Positions 1 through 8,011 of a stretch of 41,391 nucleotides of DNA are shown here, in pieces (positions within the stretch are counted from its first letter, which is position 1; each line of letters begins with the position of its first letter). Origin of the DNA: JAENVT01 sp031424145 (GTDB taxonomy: Bacteria > Actinomycetota > Acidimicrobiia > Acidimicrobiales > Ilumatobacteraceae); contig JANPGV010000044.1 in assembly GCA_031424145.1 (NCBI GenBank), positions 1 to 41,391 on the forward strand, in the 5' to 3' direction. The notes beneath the pieces are model-generated. The model was given only the letters and a program-made list of their open reading frames with translations, ran no database searches and was not told the DNA's origin. The position numbers and the translations under genes were made by a program.

Positions 1-281
1 AGCCTTTGGATCTCGACGGTGCGCCCGCTCTGCTTGCCCTTCGCTGCCTCGCGGTCGATCCGTTCCGGCGAAGCGCCGGGCAACATCGAATACTCGGCGG
101 TGACCCAACCCTTCCCGCTGTTCTTCATCCATCGCGGCACGCTCTCGTCGATCGATGCGGTGCACAGCACACGCGTCTTCCCGAACGAGACCAGGACGCT
201 GCCCGCGGCCATCTCCGTGTAGTCCCGTTCGAACGTGATGAGACGGAGTTCGTCGTCGGCGCGGCCGTCGAAGCGGGTCAT
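1..281 (-). CDS. rph: Ribonuclease PH, N-terminal part (cut by window edge)
   Basis: RNase PH is a phosphorolytic 3'-5' exoribonuclease that trims tRNA 3' ends. The first 93 codons are visible and read on past base 1. The N-terminus shows the family pattern: R-F-D-G-R-A-D-D-E-L-R, then GSVLVSFGKTRVLCTAS, VPRWMK, GWVTAEYSMLP and the basic stretch GKQSGRTVEIQR. The ATG at 281 is preceded by a good Shine-Dalgarno (AAGGAG, 7 bases spacing), which fixes the start. It lies 37 bp downstream of murI on the same strand, so a murI-rph operon is likely, as in mycobacteria. Confidence 0.95.
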   Translation of the reverse strand, partial: MTRFDGRADDELRLITFERDYTEMAAGSVLVSFGKTRVLCTASIDESVPRWMKNSGKGWVTAEYSMLPGASPERIDREAAKGKQSGRTVEIQR

Positions 282-318
282 TGAATTGCTCCTTGATCTC
301 TGCGGATACATGAACGCG

Positions 319-1140
319 TCATTCCGGTGGATGCCACTGGTCAGCCGCGCCGAGCTCGGGACCGAGCAGACGGCCGCCGAGATCGGCGAACCAGGAGATG
401 TCGCCACTCGAGTAGAACCGGTGCTCGACAGGCTGACCCGGCGAACCAGTTCGCAGCAGGTCGAGCCGCTCCAACATCTCGCGGGTGGCGAACGCTGTCT
501 CATCCGCGCTCGATACCAGGGTGACGTCGGGACCCATGACATCGCCGATGACGCGAGCCAGGTATGGGTAGTGAGTACAGCCGAGCAAGAGCGCGTCGAC
601 GCCGGCCGCCTTCACCGGAGCCAGCAGTCGCTCGGCGAGGATGATGATCTCGTCGCCCGTTGTCTGGCCTCGCTCGACGAACTCGACGAAACCGGGGCAC
701 GCAGCCGATGTCAGCTCGACGTCGGCACCCGTTGACGCCACGGCTCGTTCGTACGCCCCAGAGCCAATCGCGCCAACCGTGCCGATCACCGCCACGCGGC
801 CGGAAAGACTGGCCTTGACAAGTGCTCGCGCCCCGGGCTCGACGACGTCGACCACGAGAACGGGAAGCTCCTGTTGCAACACGTCGAGGGCGGCCGCAGA
901 CGCCGTGTTGCACGCAACCACAACCGCCTTCACGTCGTGCTGCTTGACCAAGCTCCAGGCCAGTTGCCGGGCGAACTCGCGCACTTCGCTCTGCTGACGC
1001 GGCCCGTAGGGGTACCGCCCGGTGTCGCCGATGTAGACCAGGTGCTCCGCCGGCAACAGGTCGATGACGGCACGGGCCACGGTGAGCCCGCCGAAGCCAC
1101 TGTCGAACATCCCGATCGGTCGGTCCACCTCGCCACACAT
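319..1140 (-). CDS. murI: Glutamate racemase
   Basis: MurI converts L-glutamate to D-glutamate for peptidoglycan in the cytoplasm. At 273 aa the protein has normal family length. It opens with IGMFDSGFGGLTV and carries GDTGRYPYGPR. Both catalytic cysteines are present: Cys77 in VVVACNTAS and Cys188 in LLLGCTHYPY. The ATG at 1140 has no clear ribosome site; a TAACCT -10-like box ends 11 bases upstream, so the leader is very short. The stop is 37 bp before rph. The divergent EamA gene starts 50 bp away, so the two share a short promoter region. Confidence 0.96.
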   Translation of the reverse strand: MCGEVDRPIGMFDSGFGGLTVARAVIDLLPAEHLVYIGDTGRYPYGPRQQSEVREFARQLAWSLVKQHDVKAVVVACNTASAAALDVLQQELPVLVVDVVEPGARALVKASLSGRVAVIGTVGAIGSGAYERAVASTGADVELTSAACPGFVEFVERGQTTGDEIIILAERLLAPVKAAGVDALLLGCTHYPYLARVIGDVMGPDVTLVSSADETAFATREMLERLDLLRTGSPGQPVEHRFYSSGDISWFADLGGRLLGPELGAADQWHPPE

Positions 1141-1190
1141 ATCGATGGGCCAGGTTACGGCAGCGGCGACGTTCTACGCTCGACCATCAC

Positions 1191-2018
1191 ATGCTGACGG
1201 CAACCGTTCTGGCGCTCGTGGCCGCGGTGCTGCATGCGGCGTGGAACCTCTCGGTCAAGCAATCGGTCAGTGATCGGTTCCTGGCTCTGTGGGGCCAGTT
1301 CTTCTTCGCCGGTTTGCTCGCAGCCGTGATCTTGATCATCGGCGGCGGTATTCCGGCACGGGGATACCCCTGGGCGTTGATGTCTGGGCTCATCCACCTC
1401 CCGTATTGCCTGTTCCTGGCCAAGGCGTACAACGTCGGTGACTTCTCACGGGCGTACCCCATCGCGCGAGGTGGAGGGGCGTTGCTCGCCGGTCTTGGCG
1501 GCATTGCCTTGCTGGGCGACACGTTCACGCCGACGGGCGTCATCGGGATGGTGGTCGTCGCGATCGGCCTCATCACCCTCGCCGGACGGGGTTCGTCAGC
1601 GCAGGTTGTTGTCGCATTGGCGGTGGCCGCGACAATCGGCGTCTACTCCGTCGTCGACGCAAAGGGCATTCGCAGCATCGACACGCCGATGTACGCGGCG
1701 GCATCGTTCGTCTTCACCATGCTGACGACCACGACGTACGCGCTGTCAACCGGTCGGTCGAGCGAGATGGTCGCCGCGGTTCGCGCCTACTGGCGGCGTT
1801 TCATGGTCATGGGCGTTGCGTCGGGCGTGACCTACGCGCTCGTGCAGATCGCCTTCCAGCGCGCACCGGTTGGGTACGTCACCTGCCTGCGCGAGTCGAG
1901 CGTGGTCATCGCCGCGTTCGTCGGGGCTCGATACCTGGGCGAAGGGCACGTGCTCAAGCGCAGCATCGCTGCTGTGGTCGTCGTTGTCGGGCTGCTGCTG
2001 CTGGTGCTTGGCCAGTAG
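1191..2018 (+). CDS. EamA/DMT-family membrane transporter
   Basis: The 275-aa protein is almost wholly hydrophobic, with about ten predicted membrane helices in two homologous halves, the layout of the drug/metabolite transporter (EamA) superfamily. The first half has the typical Trp-Asn after the first helix (LHAAWNLSVKQ); the second ends in GEGHVLKRSIAAVVVVVGLLLLVL. The substrate cannot be told from sequence; family members export amino acids, metabolites or drugs. The ATG at 1191 follows a TACGCT box by ten bases, so the leader is short. The gene is divergent from murI and converges on the sortase-repeat gene (9 bp between stops). Confidence 0.88.
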   Translation: MLTATVLALVAAVLHAAWNLSVKQSVSDRFLALWGQFFFAGLLAAVILIIGGGIPARGYPWALMSGLIHLPYCLFLAKAYNVGDFSRAYPIARGGGALLAGLGGIALLGDTFTPTGVIGMVVVAIGLITLAGRGSSAQVVVALAVAATIGVYSVVDAKGIRSIDTPMYAAASFVFTMLTTTTYALSTGRSSEMVAAVRAYWRRFMVMGVASGVTYALVQIAFQRAPVGYVTCLRESSVVIAAFVGARYLGEGHVLKRSIAAVVVVVGLLLLVLGQ

Positions 2019-2027
2019 CAGGCGGAG

Positions 2028-3713
2028 TCACGTGACGCTGATGAGTCGCGCTGTCGTGACCAAGCGGAAGGTGACGGAGTGCGGCGGCGTGCATGCCACC
2101 AACTGCACCGTGGCCAGCCCTGACCGGGTGCCGATGTTGTTGATCACGTTGAAGTTCGGAACCGTCACGTCGATCCGCACGACCATGTAGTTGTAGGAAT
2201 GGCCGTCAGTGCCGATCAGGCTGATCACACTTCCGGGGTCGAGCAGGTTGATGTTGAGGAACGGCGCGCCGTGTGTGGTGCGGTGCCCGAACAGCACGAT
2301 GTTGCCAGGCATGGCGACCTGGGCTGCGCCATTCCAAGTGGCGGCAATACCGAGGTTGGCGACCGCGTCGAGATTCGTGCCGGTGCCCACCGGTAGCGAC
2401 ATGCCGATACGAGCCGCATCGACTTCCAGCGCCTGTGATGGCTGGTACGACGGGTTCTTCGGCGCAGTGAGCACAGCGATTGTCGGCGCCCCGAGATACC
2501 AACCATTGAGGTCGGCAATGAGGCTGAGGCCGTTCTGTGTGAACAGGCTGAGGCCCCGCGTGCTGACACGGACGATCGCGTGATTGGCGATCGTCTCGTC
2601 CCACGTGTCGACGTTGAGGTTCGACGCCTTAGGTCTAGCGACACCAGAGGGGAAGGCCGTCACGAAGCCGCTGAACATCGACTCTGTGCCGGTGACGTTG
2701 ACCGCAACCGCGGATACTTGGCCGGCCGGCCCGCCGACACCGAACTCGAGGGTGCTGCCGCCCCACGTTGGCATCCCAGAGGGTCCGCGAGAGTCGAGCA
2801 GACGCGTCGGATTTGAAGGAACGAACAGTCCGTCGGTCGTCGGCGTCTCTGTCTTGCCGGTGAACCATCCGGCAACGTCGACGATGAGATGTCCACCGCC
2901 TTGGCTGAACACGTTGAACGAGGGCACGCCCGACAGCAGAACGATCGCCTGTCCGGCGCGGGTCTGGCCGAAGTGGTCGATGTTGAGGTTGCTCGCCGCG
3001 GGAGGTGCCTGCCCGATCGGGTAGGCCGTCCAGAACCCGACACCCGCTTCGGTAGCCGTCAGGTTGACGACAACGGCCACGGCGTCTGCAGGAACGCCTG
3101 CCGCACTGACATCGACGGGCTCGGACGACAAGCCTGCGAAGCCGGCGCCTCGATCGCGGGTGTCGAGCACTCGGAACGCGCCATCCGGACGGGTGACCAG
3201 ACGGCCGTTAGGAACGGCGCCGCTGACCGGCACATATGCCCCGGAGACGTCGACGGCCACATCCATTGGTCGCTGCATGTAGACGTCGACCGATCCACCG
3301 GTGCCGAGCTTGACCGTGACCATATTGGCCAGCACCTGGCCCGGGCCGTCGAAGTTGACGTTGGAAGCGGTGGGGATGTCAGTGCCCGATGGATAGACGG
3401 TGACGAAGCCCGCCGCTGTCGTGTTGACGCCGGTGACGTTGAGGACCGCAGCCGTCGCGTTTGCAGGCACGCCGCCGCGGCCGGCGACCTGGACGCGGAT
3501 GACGGAGGCTGAGGGCCGGCTGAACCCGGACGCCCCTTGGTCAGGACGTGTATCGGCGAGCCGGGACGGCGGAACCGCCTGATACTGGGACGAGCCCAAG
3601 GGCAACGCAAGTGCCTGGACCGACGCCATCGGCGCACCGAGACCGGGGCTGAGCACGGGGCCCGTGGTCACGAGCAGACTGAGGACAAGGAGCTTGGGGC
3701 CGGTCAGCTTCAT
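2028..3713 (-). CDS. Secreted triple-repeat protein with C-terminal sortase-like domain
   Basis: The 561-aa protein has an N-terminal signal peptide (K-L-T-G-P-K then LLVLSLLVTTGPVL). Three surface repeats of about 110-120 residues follow, each opening with a RLxDTR/RLLDSR-type motif (near residues 50, 180 and 305), containing AVxxNVTxT, G-F-x-T-x-(Y/F)-P-x-G and ASNxN, and ending in a DVxGxY/DLNGWY motif. Residues about 430-561 resemble a class E/F-type sortase: His477 in LFGHRTTHG, Cys541 in LVACTPPHS and Arg550 in TFRLV are spaced as the sortase triad. The ATG at 3713 lies 7 bases after TAAGCT, suggesting a leaderless mRNA. Repeats of this type are common in secreted actinobacterial proteins; the function of the fusion is unknown. 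A non-catalytic sortase fold remains possible. Confidence 0.78.
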   Translation of the reverse strand: MKLTGPKLLVLSLLVTTGPVLSPGLGAPMASVQALALPLGSSQYQAVPPSRLADTRPDQGASGFSRPSASVIRVQVAGRGGVPANATAAVLNVTGVNTTAAGFVTVYPSGTDIPTASNVNFDGPGQVLANMVTVKLGTGGSVDVYMQRPMDVAVDVSGAYVPVSGAVPNGRLVTRPDGAFRVLDTRDRGAGFAGLSSEPVDVSAAGVPADAVAVVVNLTATEAGVGFWTAYPIGQAPPAASNLNIDHFGQTRAGQAIVLLSGVPSFNVFSQGGGHLIVDVAGWFTGKTETPTTDGLFVPSNPTRLLDSRGPSGMPTWGGSTLEFGVGGPAGQVSAVAVNVTGTESMFSGFVTAFPSGVARPKASNLNVDTWDETIANHAIVRVSTRGLSLFTQNGLSLIADLNGWYLGAPTIAVLTAPKNPSYQPSQALEVDAARIGMSLPVGTGTNLDAVANLGIAATWNGAAQVAMPGNIVLFGHRTTHGAPFLNINLLDPGSVISLIGTDGHSYNYMVVRIDVTVPNFNVINNIGTRSGLATVQLVACTPPHSVTFRLVTTARLISVT

Positions 3714-3753
3714 TCGTTACAGCTTAATGACAATCCCCCGGCGGTCAGGGTGC

Positions 3754-4704
3754 TCAGAAGTAAATGGTTCGTTCGGCCTGCTTTTCGGCCGAGTCCAGAT
3801 CGTCGGTGTACGCGCCGGTCGAGAGGTACTTCCATCCACCGTCACTGACGATGAAAACGATGACACCATCAGTGATCTCGGTGGCGACCTTGGCGGCGCC
3901 CGCTAGGGCAGCGCCGGATGAGATCCCGGCAAAGACGCCGCACTCCTTCACCAGCCGGCGAGTCCACTCGAGGCTCTCCCGCGGCCGCACGACGCGCTTG
4001 CGATCGAGCAATTCGAAGCCATACCACTGCTCGAAGACCGGCGGAATGTACCCATCCTCGATGTTGCGCAGACCCTCGACGCGCTCCCCGAGCGGAGGCT
4101 CGATGGCGATCACCTTGATCGCCGGGTTCTGCTCCTTCAGGTACCGGCCGGTGCCCATCAGCGTGCCGCTGGTTCCGAGGCCGGCGACGAAGTGGGTGAT
4201 CTCTGGGCAGTCGCGCCAGATCTCCGGACCGGTTCCCTCGTAGTGCGCCAGCTGGTTGGCGTCGTTGCCGTACTGGTACAGGAAGCACCAGTCCGGGTTG
4301 GCCGCGGCCATCTCCTGGGCACGGCGCACAGCGCCATTGCTGCCTTCCTCGCCCGGCGTCAGGATCACTTCGGCGCCGAACACCTCGAGCATCTGCCGAC
4401 GCTCGATGGAGACGCTGGAGGGCATGAGGATCTTGATCGGGTAGCCCTTCATCTGGGCGATTGCCGCCAGGGCGATGCCGGTGTTGCCGCTCGAGGGCTC
4501 GAGGATCGTCTGGCCGGGCAGCAACCGGCCGCTCTTCTCGGCATGTTCGATCATCGACTTGGCGATGCGATCCTTCACCGAACCGAACGGGTTCTGTCCT
4601 TCGAGTTTGGCGACGATGCGCACGTCGGGGTTCGGCGAGAGCCGGCTGACGTCGACCATCGGAGTGTTGCCGATCATGTCGAGCACGTTTTCGAATGGAA
4701 CCAT
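3754..4704 (-). CDS. cysM: CysM-type cysteine synthase (O-phosphoserine sulfhydrylase class)
   Basis: This PLP enzyme makes cysteine from an activated serine and a sulfide donor. PLP lysine sits in NPFGSVKDR, the phosphate-binding loop is SSGNTG, and GTSGTLMGTG follows. It matches mycobacterial CysM rather than CysK: the Arg in GLRNIEDGY corresponds to the O-phosphoserine-binding Arg220 of M. tuberculosis CysM, and the tail WKYLSTGAYTDDLDSAE is the CysM-type C-terminus. I chose the ATG at 4704 (316 aa) over an upstream in-frame TTG at 4719. The JAMM protease Mec lies directly upstream, as in the mycobacterial mec-cysO-cysM operon, but no cysO is present in the 70-bp gap. Confidence 0.93.
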   Translation of the reverse strand: MVPFENVLDMIGNTPMVDVSRLSPNPDVRIVAKLEGQNPFGSVKDRIAKSMIEHAEKSGRLLPGQTILEPSSGNTGIALAAIAQMKGYPIKILMPSSVSIERRQMLEVFGAEVILTPGEEGSNGAVRRAQEMAAANPDWCFLYQYGNDANQLAHYEGTGPEIWRDCPEITHFVAGLGTSGTLMGTGRYLKEQNPAIKVIAIEPPLGERVEGLRNIEDGYIPPVFEQWYGFELLDRKRVVRPRESLEWTRRLVKECGVFAGISSGAALAGAAKVATEITDGVIVFIVSDGGWKYLSTGAYTDDLDSAEKQAERTIYF

Positions 4705-4754
4705 CACCACCCCCAACAACCGGTGGCTGACCGTCTATTCCGATCAACCTGATC

Positions 4755-4772
4755 AATCCTGTCGGGATTCTA
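4755..4772 (-). promoter_or_regulatory. Palindrome overlapping a -10-like box upstream of cysM
   Basis: On the minus strand, TAGAAT (4772-4767) runs into the perfect inverted repeat AATCC-CGACA-GGATT (4769-4755), 51 bp before the cysM ATG. A palindrome on top of a -10 box is a classical repressor layout. The shape (5-bp arms, 5-bp spacer, CC..GG core) resembles sites of Rrf2-family regulators such as CymR/IscR. That family assignment is inference only. Confidence 0.4.
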
Positions 4773-4774
4773 TC

Positions 4775-5170
4775 TCAGCCGACGGCGACGCGCTCCTCGG
4801 AGATCGTCCCGTCGACGATCTTGTAGCTGCGGGTCTCCGGCGCCTCACGCTTGAGCCCGACGATCACATAGTGCCAGCCGGGGTCCGGCGCCTGTTCGAC
4901 GTCTGTCGGGCTCGGGAACGGTTCCGAGTGTGTGTGGCTGTGGAACACGCCGATGATCTCCGACCCTTCGTCCTCCGCTGCCCTCTCAGCGACGAGCAGC
5001 TCCTTCGCCGGGATCGAGTAGATGCGCGCCGACGCGGCCTCATTGGTACACGCGACGAAACGATCGACGTGCTCGCCACGACCGACCAGCAGGCCGCATG
5101 CCTCCAGCGGGTACCCGTCGTACGCGTGGCCGATCATCTCGGCGAAGGCGCGGTTGGCGAAGACCAGCAT
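4775..5170 (-). CDS. mec: JAMM/MPN metalloprotease, Mec-like
   Basis: In mycobacteria Mec is a zinc protease that frees cysteine from the sulfur-carrier protein CysO. This 131-aa protein carries the full JAMM signature: Glu in YPLEACGLLVGR, the HSHTHS motif (H-x-H) and a downstream S-P-T-D aspartate. I chose the ATG at 5170 because a TACCCT -10 box ends 7 bases upstream, giving a leaderless start. An alternative ATG at 5227 overlaps the smpB start codon on the other strand. cysM follows 70 bp downstream. Without CysO its substrate is unclear; another ubiquitin-like sulfur carrier elsewhere in the genome is the obvious candidate. Confidence 0.88.
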   Translation of the reverse strand: MLVFANRAFAEMIGHAYDGYPLEACGLLVGRGEHVDRFVACTNEAASARIYSIPAKELLVAERAAEDEGSEIIGVFHSHTHSEPFPSPTDVEQAPDPGWHYVIVGLKREAPETRSYKIVDGTISEERVAVG

Positions 5171-5177
5171 CGGCCGA

Positions 5178-5217
5178 AGGGTAGCCAGGCGCTCGTCGGC
5201 GAGGCGACCGCTACCCT
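5178..5217. promoter_or_regulatory. Divergent leaderless promoters of mec and smpB
   Basis: Two TACCCT hexamers face away from each other: 5183-5178 on the minus strand (7 bases before the mec ATG) and 5212-5217 on the plus strand (8 bases before the smpB ATG). Both fit an actinobacterial TANNNT -10 box placed so that transcription would start at or next to the start codon. No Shine-Dalgarno is present for either gene, which supports leaderless translation. Confidence 0.55.
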
Positions 5218-5225
5218 CACCTGCC

Positions 5226-5714
5226 ATGTCTCCTGCTGCGTCCGAGGATCGCAAGCTCATCGCCAGCAATCGCAAGGCGCGGCACGACTACTCGATCGTC
5301 GACACCATCGAGACCGGGATCGTGCTGCAGGGCAGTGAAGTGAAGAGCCTGCGCCTGGGTCACTTGCAAATGGCCGACGCATATGCGCGTGTGCTCAACG
5401 GTGCGATATGGCTCGACGGCATCCACATACCGCCCTATCAGTTCGCCCATGGCGTCGGAGCTCACGACCCCAACCGATCACGCAAGTTGTTGCTGCACAG
5501 CCGTGAGATCGACCGCATCGCCGCAGAGGTCGCCCAGGAGCGGCTGTCGCTGGTGCCGTTGGCGTTCTACTTCAAGGACGGCAAGGTCAAAGTCGAGCTG
5601 GCGTTGGCACGCGGTAGGCGCAAGGCCGACAAGCGCAACGCGATGGCCGAACGCGACGCGCAGCGCGACATGCAGCGGGCGATGGGTCGGCAAGCGAAGG
5701 GCCGCACCGACTGA
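5226..5714 (+). CDS. smpB: SsrA-binding protein SmpB
   Basis: SmpB binds tmRNA and delivers it to stalled ribosomes for trans-translation. The 162-aa protein shows KLIASNRKARHDYSI, the EVKSLRLG motif, FxHGVG and a basic C-terminal tail (RGRRKADKRNAMAERDAQRD). The ATG at 5226 lacks a Shine-Dalgarno but sits 8 bases after a TACCCT box, so it is probably leaderless. Its RNA partner ssrA lies in the same window at 8,603 on the same strand; the two are often near each other in bacteria. Confidence 0.97.
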   Translation: MSPAASEDRKLIASNRKARHDYSIVDTIETGIVLQGSEVKSLRLGHLQMADAYARVLNGAIWLDGIHIPPYQFAHGVGAHDPNRSRKLLLHSREIDRIAAEVAQERLSLVPLAFYFKDGKVKVELALARGRRKADKRNAMAERDAQRDMQRAMGRQAKGRTD

Positions 5715-5717
5715 CAA

Positions 5718-6623
5718 TCACAGCGTGATGGCCTGCAGCGTGGCTGCTGCGTGCAGGGCGACCATCCGCGGTGTCACCGCGTCGTTGCCGGGAAGCTCGA
5801 CGATGAAGGCAGTGCCGCCTTTGACTTCGTGATTGACGTATTGGGTGGCAGTACCTGTGCAGCCCGCTGTACACGGCGTCGACGCGGTGGACAGTCCGAC
5901 GATCGACGCAAACCTCATCGGGATCTCGAGGCGTGCGCCTGCTGGTGAGACCCGATTCGCGTCCTGGTGCCAGAAGATGGTGATCTGCGGTTGGATCTCG
6001 GCGACGAACGCCTCGAGGGCCTGGGTCTCCGGCTGATCCGCCGGGGCTTCACCCGAGTACTGCCCGTTGTCGGCGGATCGCGGAATGTAGTTCCACCTGT
6101 ACGAGACGTTGCGGTTGAGATCTACGCCGTTGGCGTTCTGACGAGTGTTCGCCGCCTGACCATCGGGGTTGATGCTGTCGATGAGCCACAGGTCGATGCC
6201 GGGCGGTGTCGGCATTGTTCTAATCAGTTGTGTGACGTCGTAGCCCTTGGCCTCATCGCCGTGGATCACGCCGATCAGCAGTACCGGTCGGCCGCCCGGC
6301 GTGCCCATGCGATATGCGGTGATGTCGCGACCCTGCACCGACTGGCCGATGACGCGGGTCTGGGTGACCAACGATGACGCAACGGTCGTGGTCGTCGTCG
6401 AGGTGGTGATTGTCGTCGAGGTGGTGACGGCAGCGGTGGTCGTTGTGGCTGCGGTCGTTGTCGTGGTCGTGGTGGACACCGACGAAGAAGTGGATGGTTC
6501 ATCGGTCGACGTGGTCACCGCTGCCGATGTAAGCGACGATGAGGTTGTTCGCCCGTCCGACGAACAGGCGAGCACGAGTTGCGACGCGACGAGCACCGCC
6601 GACCACCACGATCGGGGGGTCAC
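5718..6623 (-). CDS. M14-family zinc carboxypeptidase lipoprotein
   Basis: The predicted 301-aa precursor starts at a GTG (6623), has a signal sequence ending in a lipobox (LVLAC, Cys about 19) and a Thr/Ser-rich linker of about 60 residues. The catalytic domain is of the M14 type (MpaA-like murein peptide amidase subgroup): VIGQSVQGRDI, the HGDE zinc motif (H-x-x-E), INPDGQ, GVDLNRN, a later WHQDA histidine, and Glu in FIVELPG as the catalytic base. It is therefore likely to cleave peptidoglycan or other peptides at the cell surface. The start lies 5 bp after the stop of the PPOX gene, so the two are probably co-transcribed. The exact start codon is uncertain. Confidence 0.82.
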   Translation of the reverse strand: MTPRSWWSAVLVASQLVLACSSDGRTTSSSLTSAAVTTSTDEPSTSSSVSTTTTTTTAATTTTAAVTTSTTITTSTTTTTVASSLVTQTRVIGQSVQGRDITAYRMGTPGGRPVLLIGVIHGDEAKGYDVTQLIRTMPTPPGIDLWLIDSINPDGQAANTRQNANGVDLNRNVSYRWNYIPRSADNGQYSGEAPADQPETQALEAFVAEIQPQITIFWHQDANRVSPAGARLEIPMRFASIVGLSTASTPCTAGCTGTATQYVNHEVKGGTAFIVELPGNDAVTPRMVALHAAATLQAITL

Positions 6624-6628
6624 AGCAA

Positions 6629-7024
6629 TTATGAGTTCGGCGTGATCACGACGCCGCGGTCGCCGTACGGAATCCTTTTGCGTTTCACGATTCCGCCTAC
6701 CTTCGCCAGGAACTTGGTGATGGAGCACACGAATCCGTACTTCGCTCTGATCCGGGTACGGATCCCTTCGAGCTGCGGGCCGGTGACCAACACTGCAGTC
6801 GCCTCCGTCGGCGACGTACCGGGCTTGACGCGACCTCTGGCGTCGGACGGCTGGACGATCACCTTCGAGGTGTGAGCGAGTCGCTTGGCCTTGCCCGAGC
6901 CTGACGACGTCCAGAAGCCGATCTTGCCCTCGTCGATCGGTGCCGCCCATACCGGTGTCGTCACGGGCGTTCCGTCGCGCTTGAAGGTGGTCAGTGCTAG
7001 GTACTTCTCATCGCCGAGGCTCAT
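6629..7024 (-). CDS. PPOX-class (F420/FMN-binding split barrel) oxidoreductase
   Basis: The 131-aa protein begins SLGDEKYLALTTFKRDG and continues with TPVWAAP and VTGPQLEGIR. This is the pattern of actinobacterial PPOX-class enzymes that bind F420 or a flavin and reduce small substrates. The ATG at 7024 is preferred over the upstream 7051 because TAGCCT lies 7 bases before it (leaderless start). It is the second of three leftward genes (lipid kinase, PPOX, carboxypeptidase). Cofactor choice and substrate cannot be read from sequence. Confidence 0.8.
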   Translation of the reverse strand: MSLGDEKYLALTTFKRDGTPVTTPVWAAPIDEGKIGFWTSSGSGKAKRLAHTSKVIVQPSDARGRVKPGTSPTEATAVLVTGPQLEGIRTRIRAKYGFVCSITKFLAKVGGIVKRKRIPYGDRGVVITPNS

Positions 7025-7047
7025 GGCGCAGAGGCTAACGCCGTCGT

Positions 7048-7965
7048 TCATGGTCTATCGCCGCGGTCAGCGGCCTGGGCGAGCACGCGCAGGGCATCCG
7101 GCCGCGTCCGAAAACGCAACGGCACGCGCAGGTCCGTCGGCTCGCCGTCGAGGGCGATCGCCAGTGATTGCTCATCCGAGTCGACGGTCAAGTGCTCGCC
7201 GGAATATTGCATCATCAACGGAGCCGCGGCGACTCCGCCGATCCGCGCCCGTATCGCATTGACGACCAGGCGCCAACGACTCGTGGTGGCGATCACGTAC
7301 GCGCAGAGTCGGTGATCGTCCAACGAGGTCCTCCGGCCCACGCGAACGCCGTGGTCATCGAACGAACCGTTTCCGACGAACAGCAACGGCGTGTCGATCG
7401 TCAGGGGCGGAGATTCGTCGACGGTCAAACGCAGGTGATGCACCGGAAGACGTCGCAGCGTGCGTGCGATTGCCACCGGTGCGGCGCGGATCTTCCCCCA
7501 TCCCCGACGATTGCGAATCTCGTCCCTGTTGGTGACCATCTCCGGGTACACACCGATAGAAGCGTTGTTGACGAAGATCCTGTCGTTCACATCGCCCACG
7601 TCGACCGCTGTCACTTCCGCTGCGGCCAAGAAGGCCACAGCCTCGTCAAGATCTGCGGGTATGCCGAGATCCTTGGCGAAGTGGTTGAACGTCCCCATCG
7701 GCAAGACACCGAGGACCATGTCCTCGGCCACTGCGACGGCGGCCGCGCAGTTCGTCGTACCGTCCCCACCTCCGACGACGATCGCATCGATCCCGGATCG
7801 CCACGCTGCGCGCATCGAGTCTGGAAGGAGGTCAGCGTCGACCGCGACGACCGCTGCATCAACTCCCGCTTTGCGAAACGCGGCCTCGAGATCCTTCGGC
7901 CTGGCGTCGCCTTCGCGGGCGCTGCCGGCAAAGGCGTTGATGAACACGTGATACCGGCGACCCAC
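7048..7965 (-). CDS. Diacylglycerol/lipid kinase family protein
   Basis: The 305-aa protein has the diacylglycerol kinase catalytic domain: VFINAFAGS near the N-terminus, the ATP-binding GGGDGT loop (about residue 65), GVLPMGTFNHFAKDLGIP, and a C-terminal beta domain with LFVGNGSF. Members phosphorylate diacylglycerol or related lipids at the inner membrane face. The start is a GTG at 7965, 6 bases after TAGGGT, again a leaderless arrangement. It precedes the PPOX gene by 23 bp. The exact lipid substrate is unknown. Confidence 0.86.
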   Translation of the reverse strand: MGRRYHVFINAFAGSAREGDARPKDLEAAFRKAGVDAAVVAVDADLLPDSMRAAWRSGIDAIVVGGGDGTTNCAAAVAVAEDMVLGVLPMGTFNHFAKDLGIPADLDEAVAFLAAAEVTAVDVGDVNDRIFVNNASIGVYPEMVTNRDEIRNRRGWGKIRAAPVAIARTLRRLPVHHLRLTVDESPPLTIDTPLLFVGNGSFDDHGVRVGRRTSLDDHRLCAYVIATTSRWRLVVNAIRARIGGVAAAPLMMQYSGEHLTVDSDEQSLAIALDGEPTDLRVPLRFRTRPDALRVLAQAADRGDRP

Positions 7966-8011
7966 CGCCGGACCCTACCCATCCCGGAGCCAGCTCTAAC
8001 GGCTTGCGACC

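Noticed and set aside
6400..6500. Low-complexity GTC/GTG-rich tract as a microsatellite
   Set aside because: It encodes the Thr/Ser-rich linker of the M14 lipoprotein on the minus strand and needs no other explanation.
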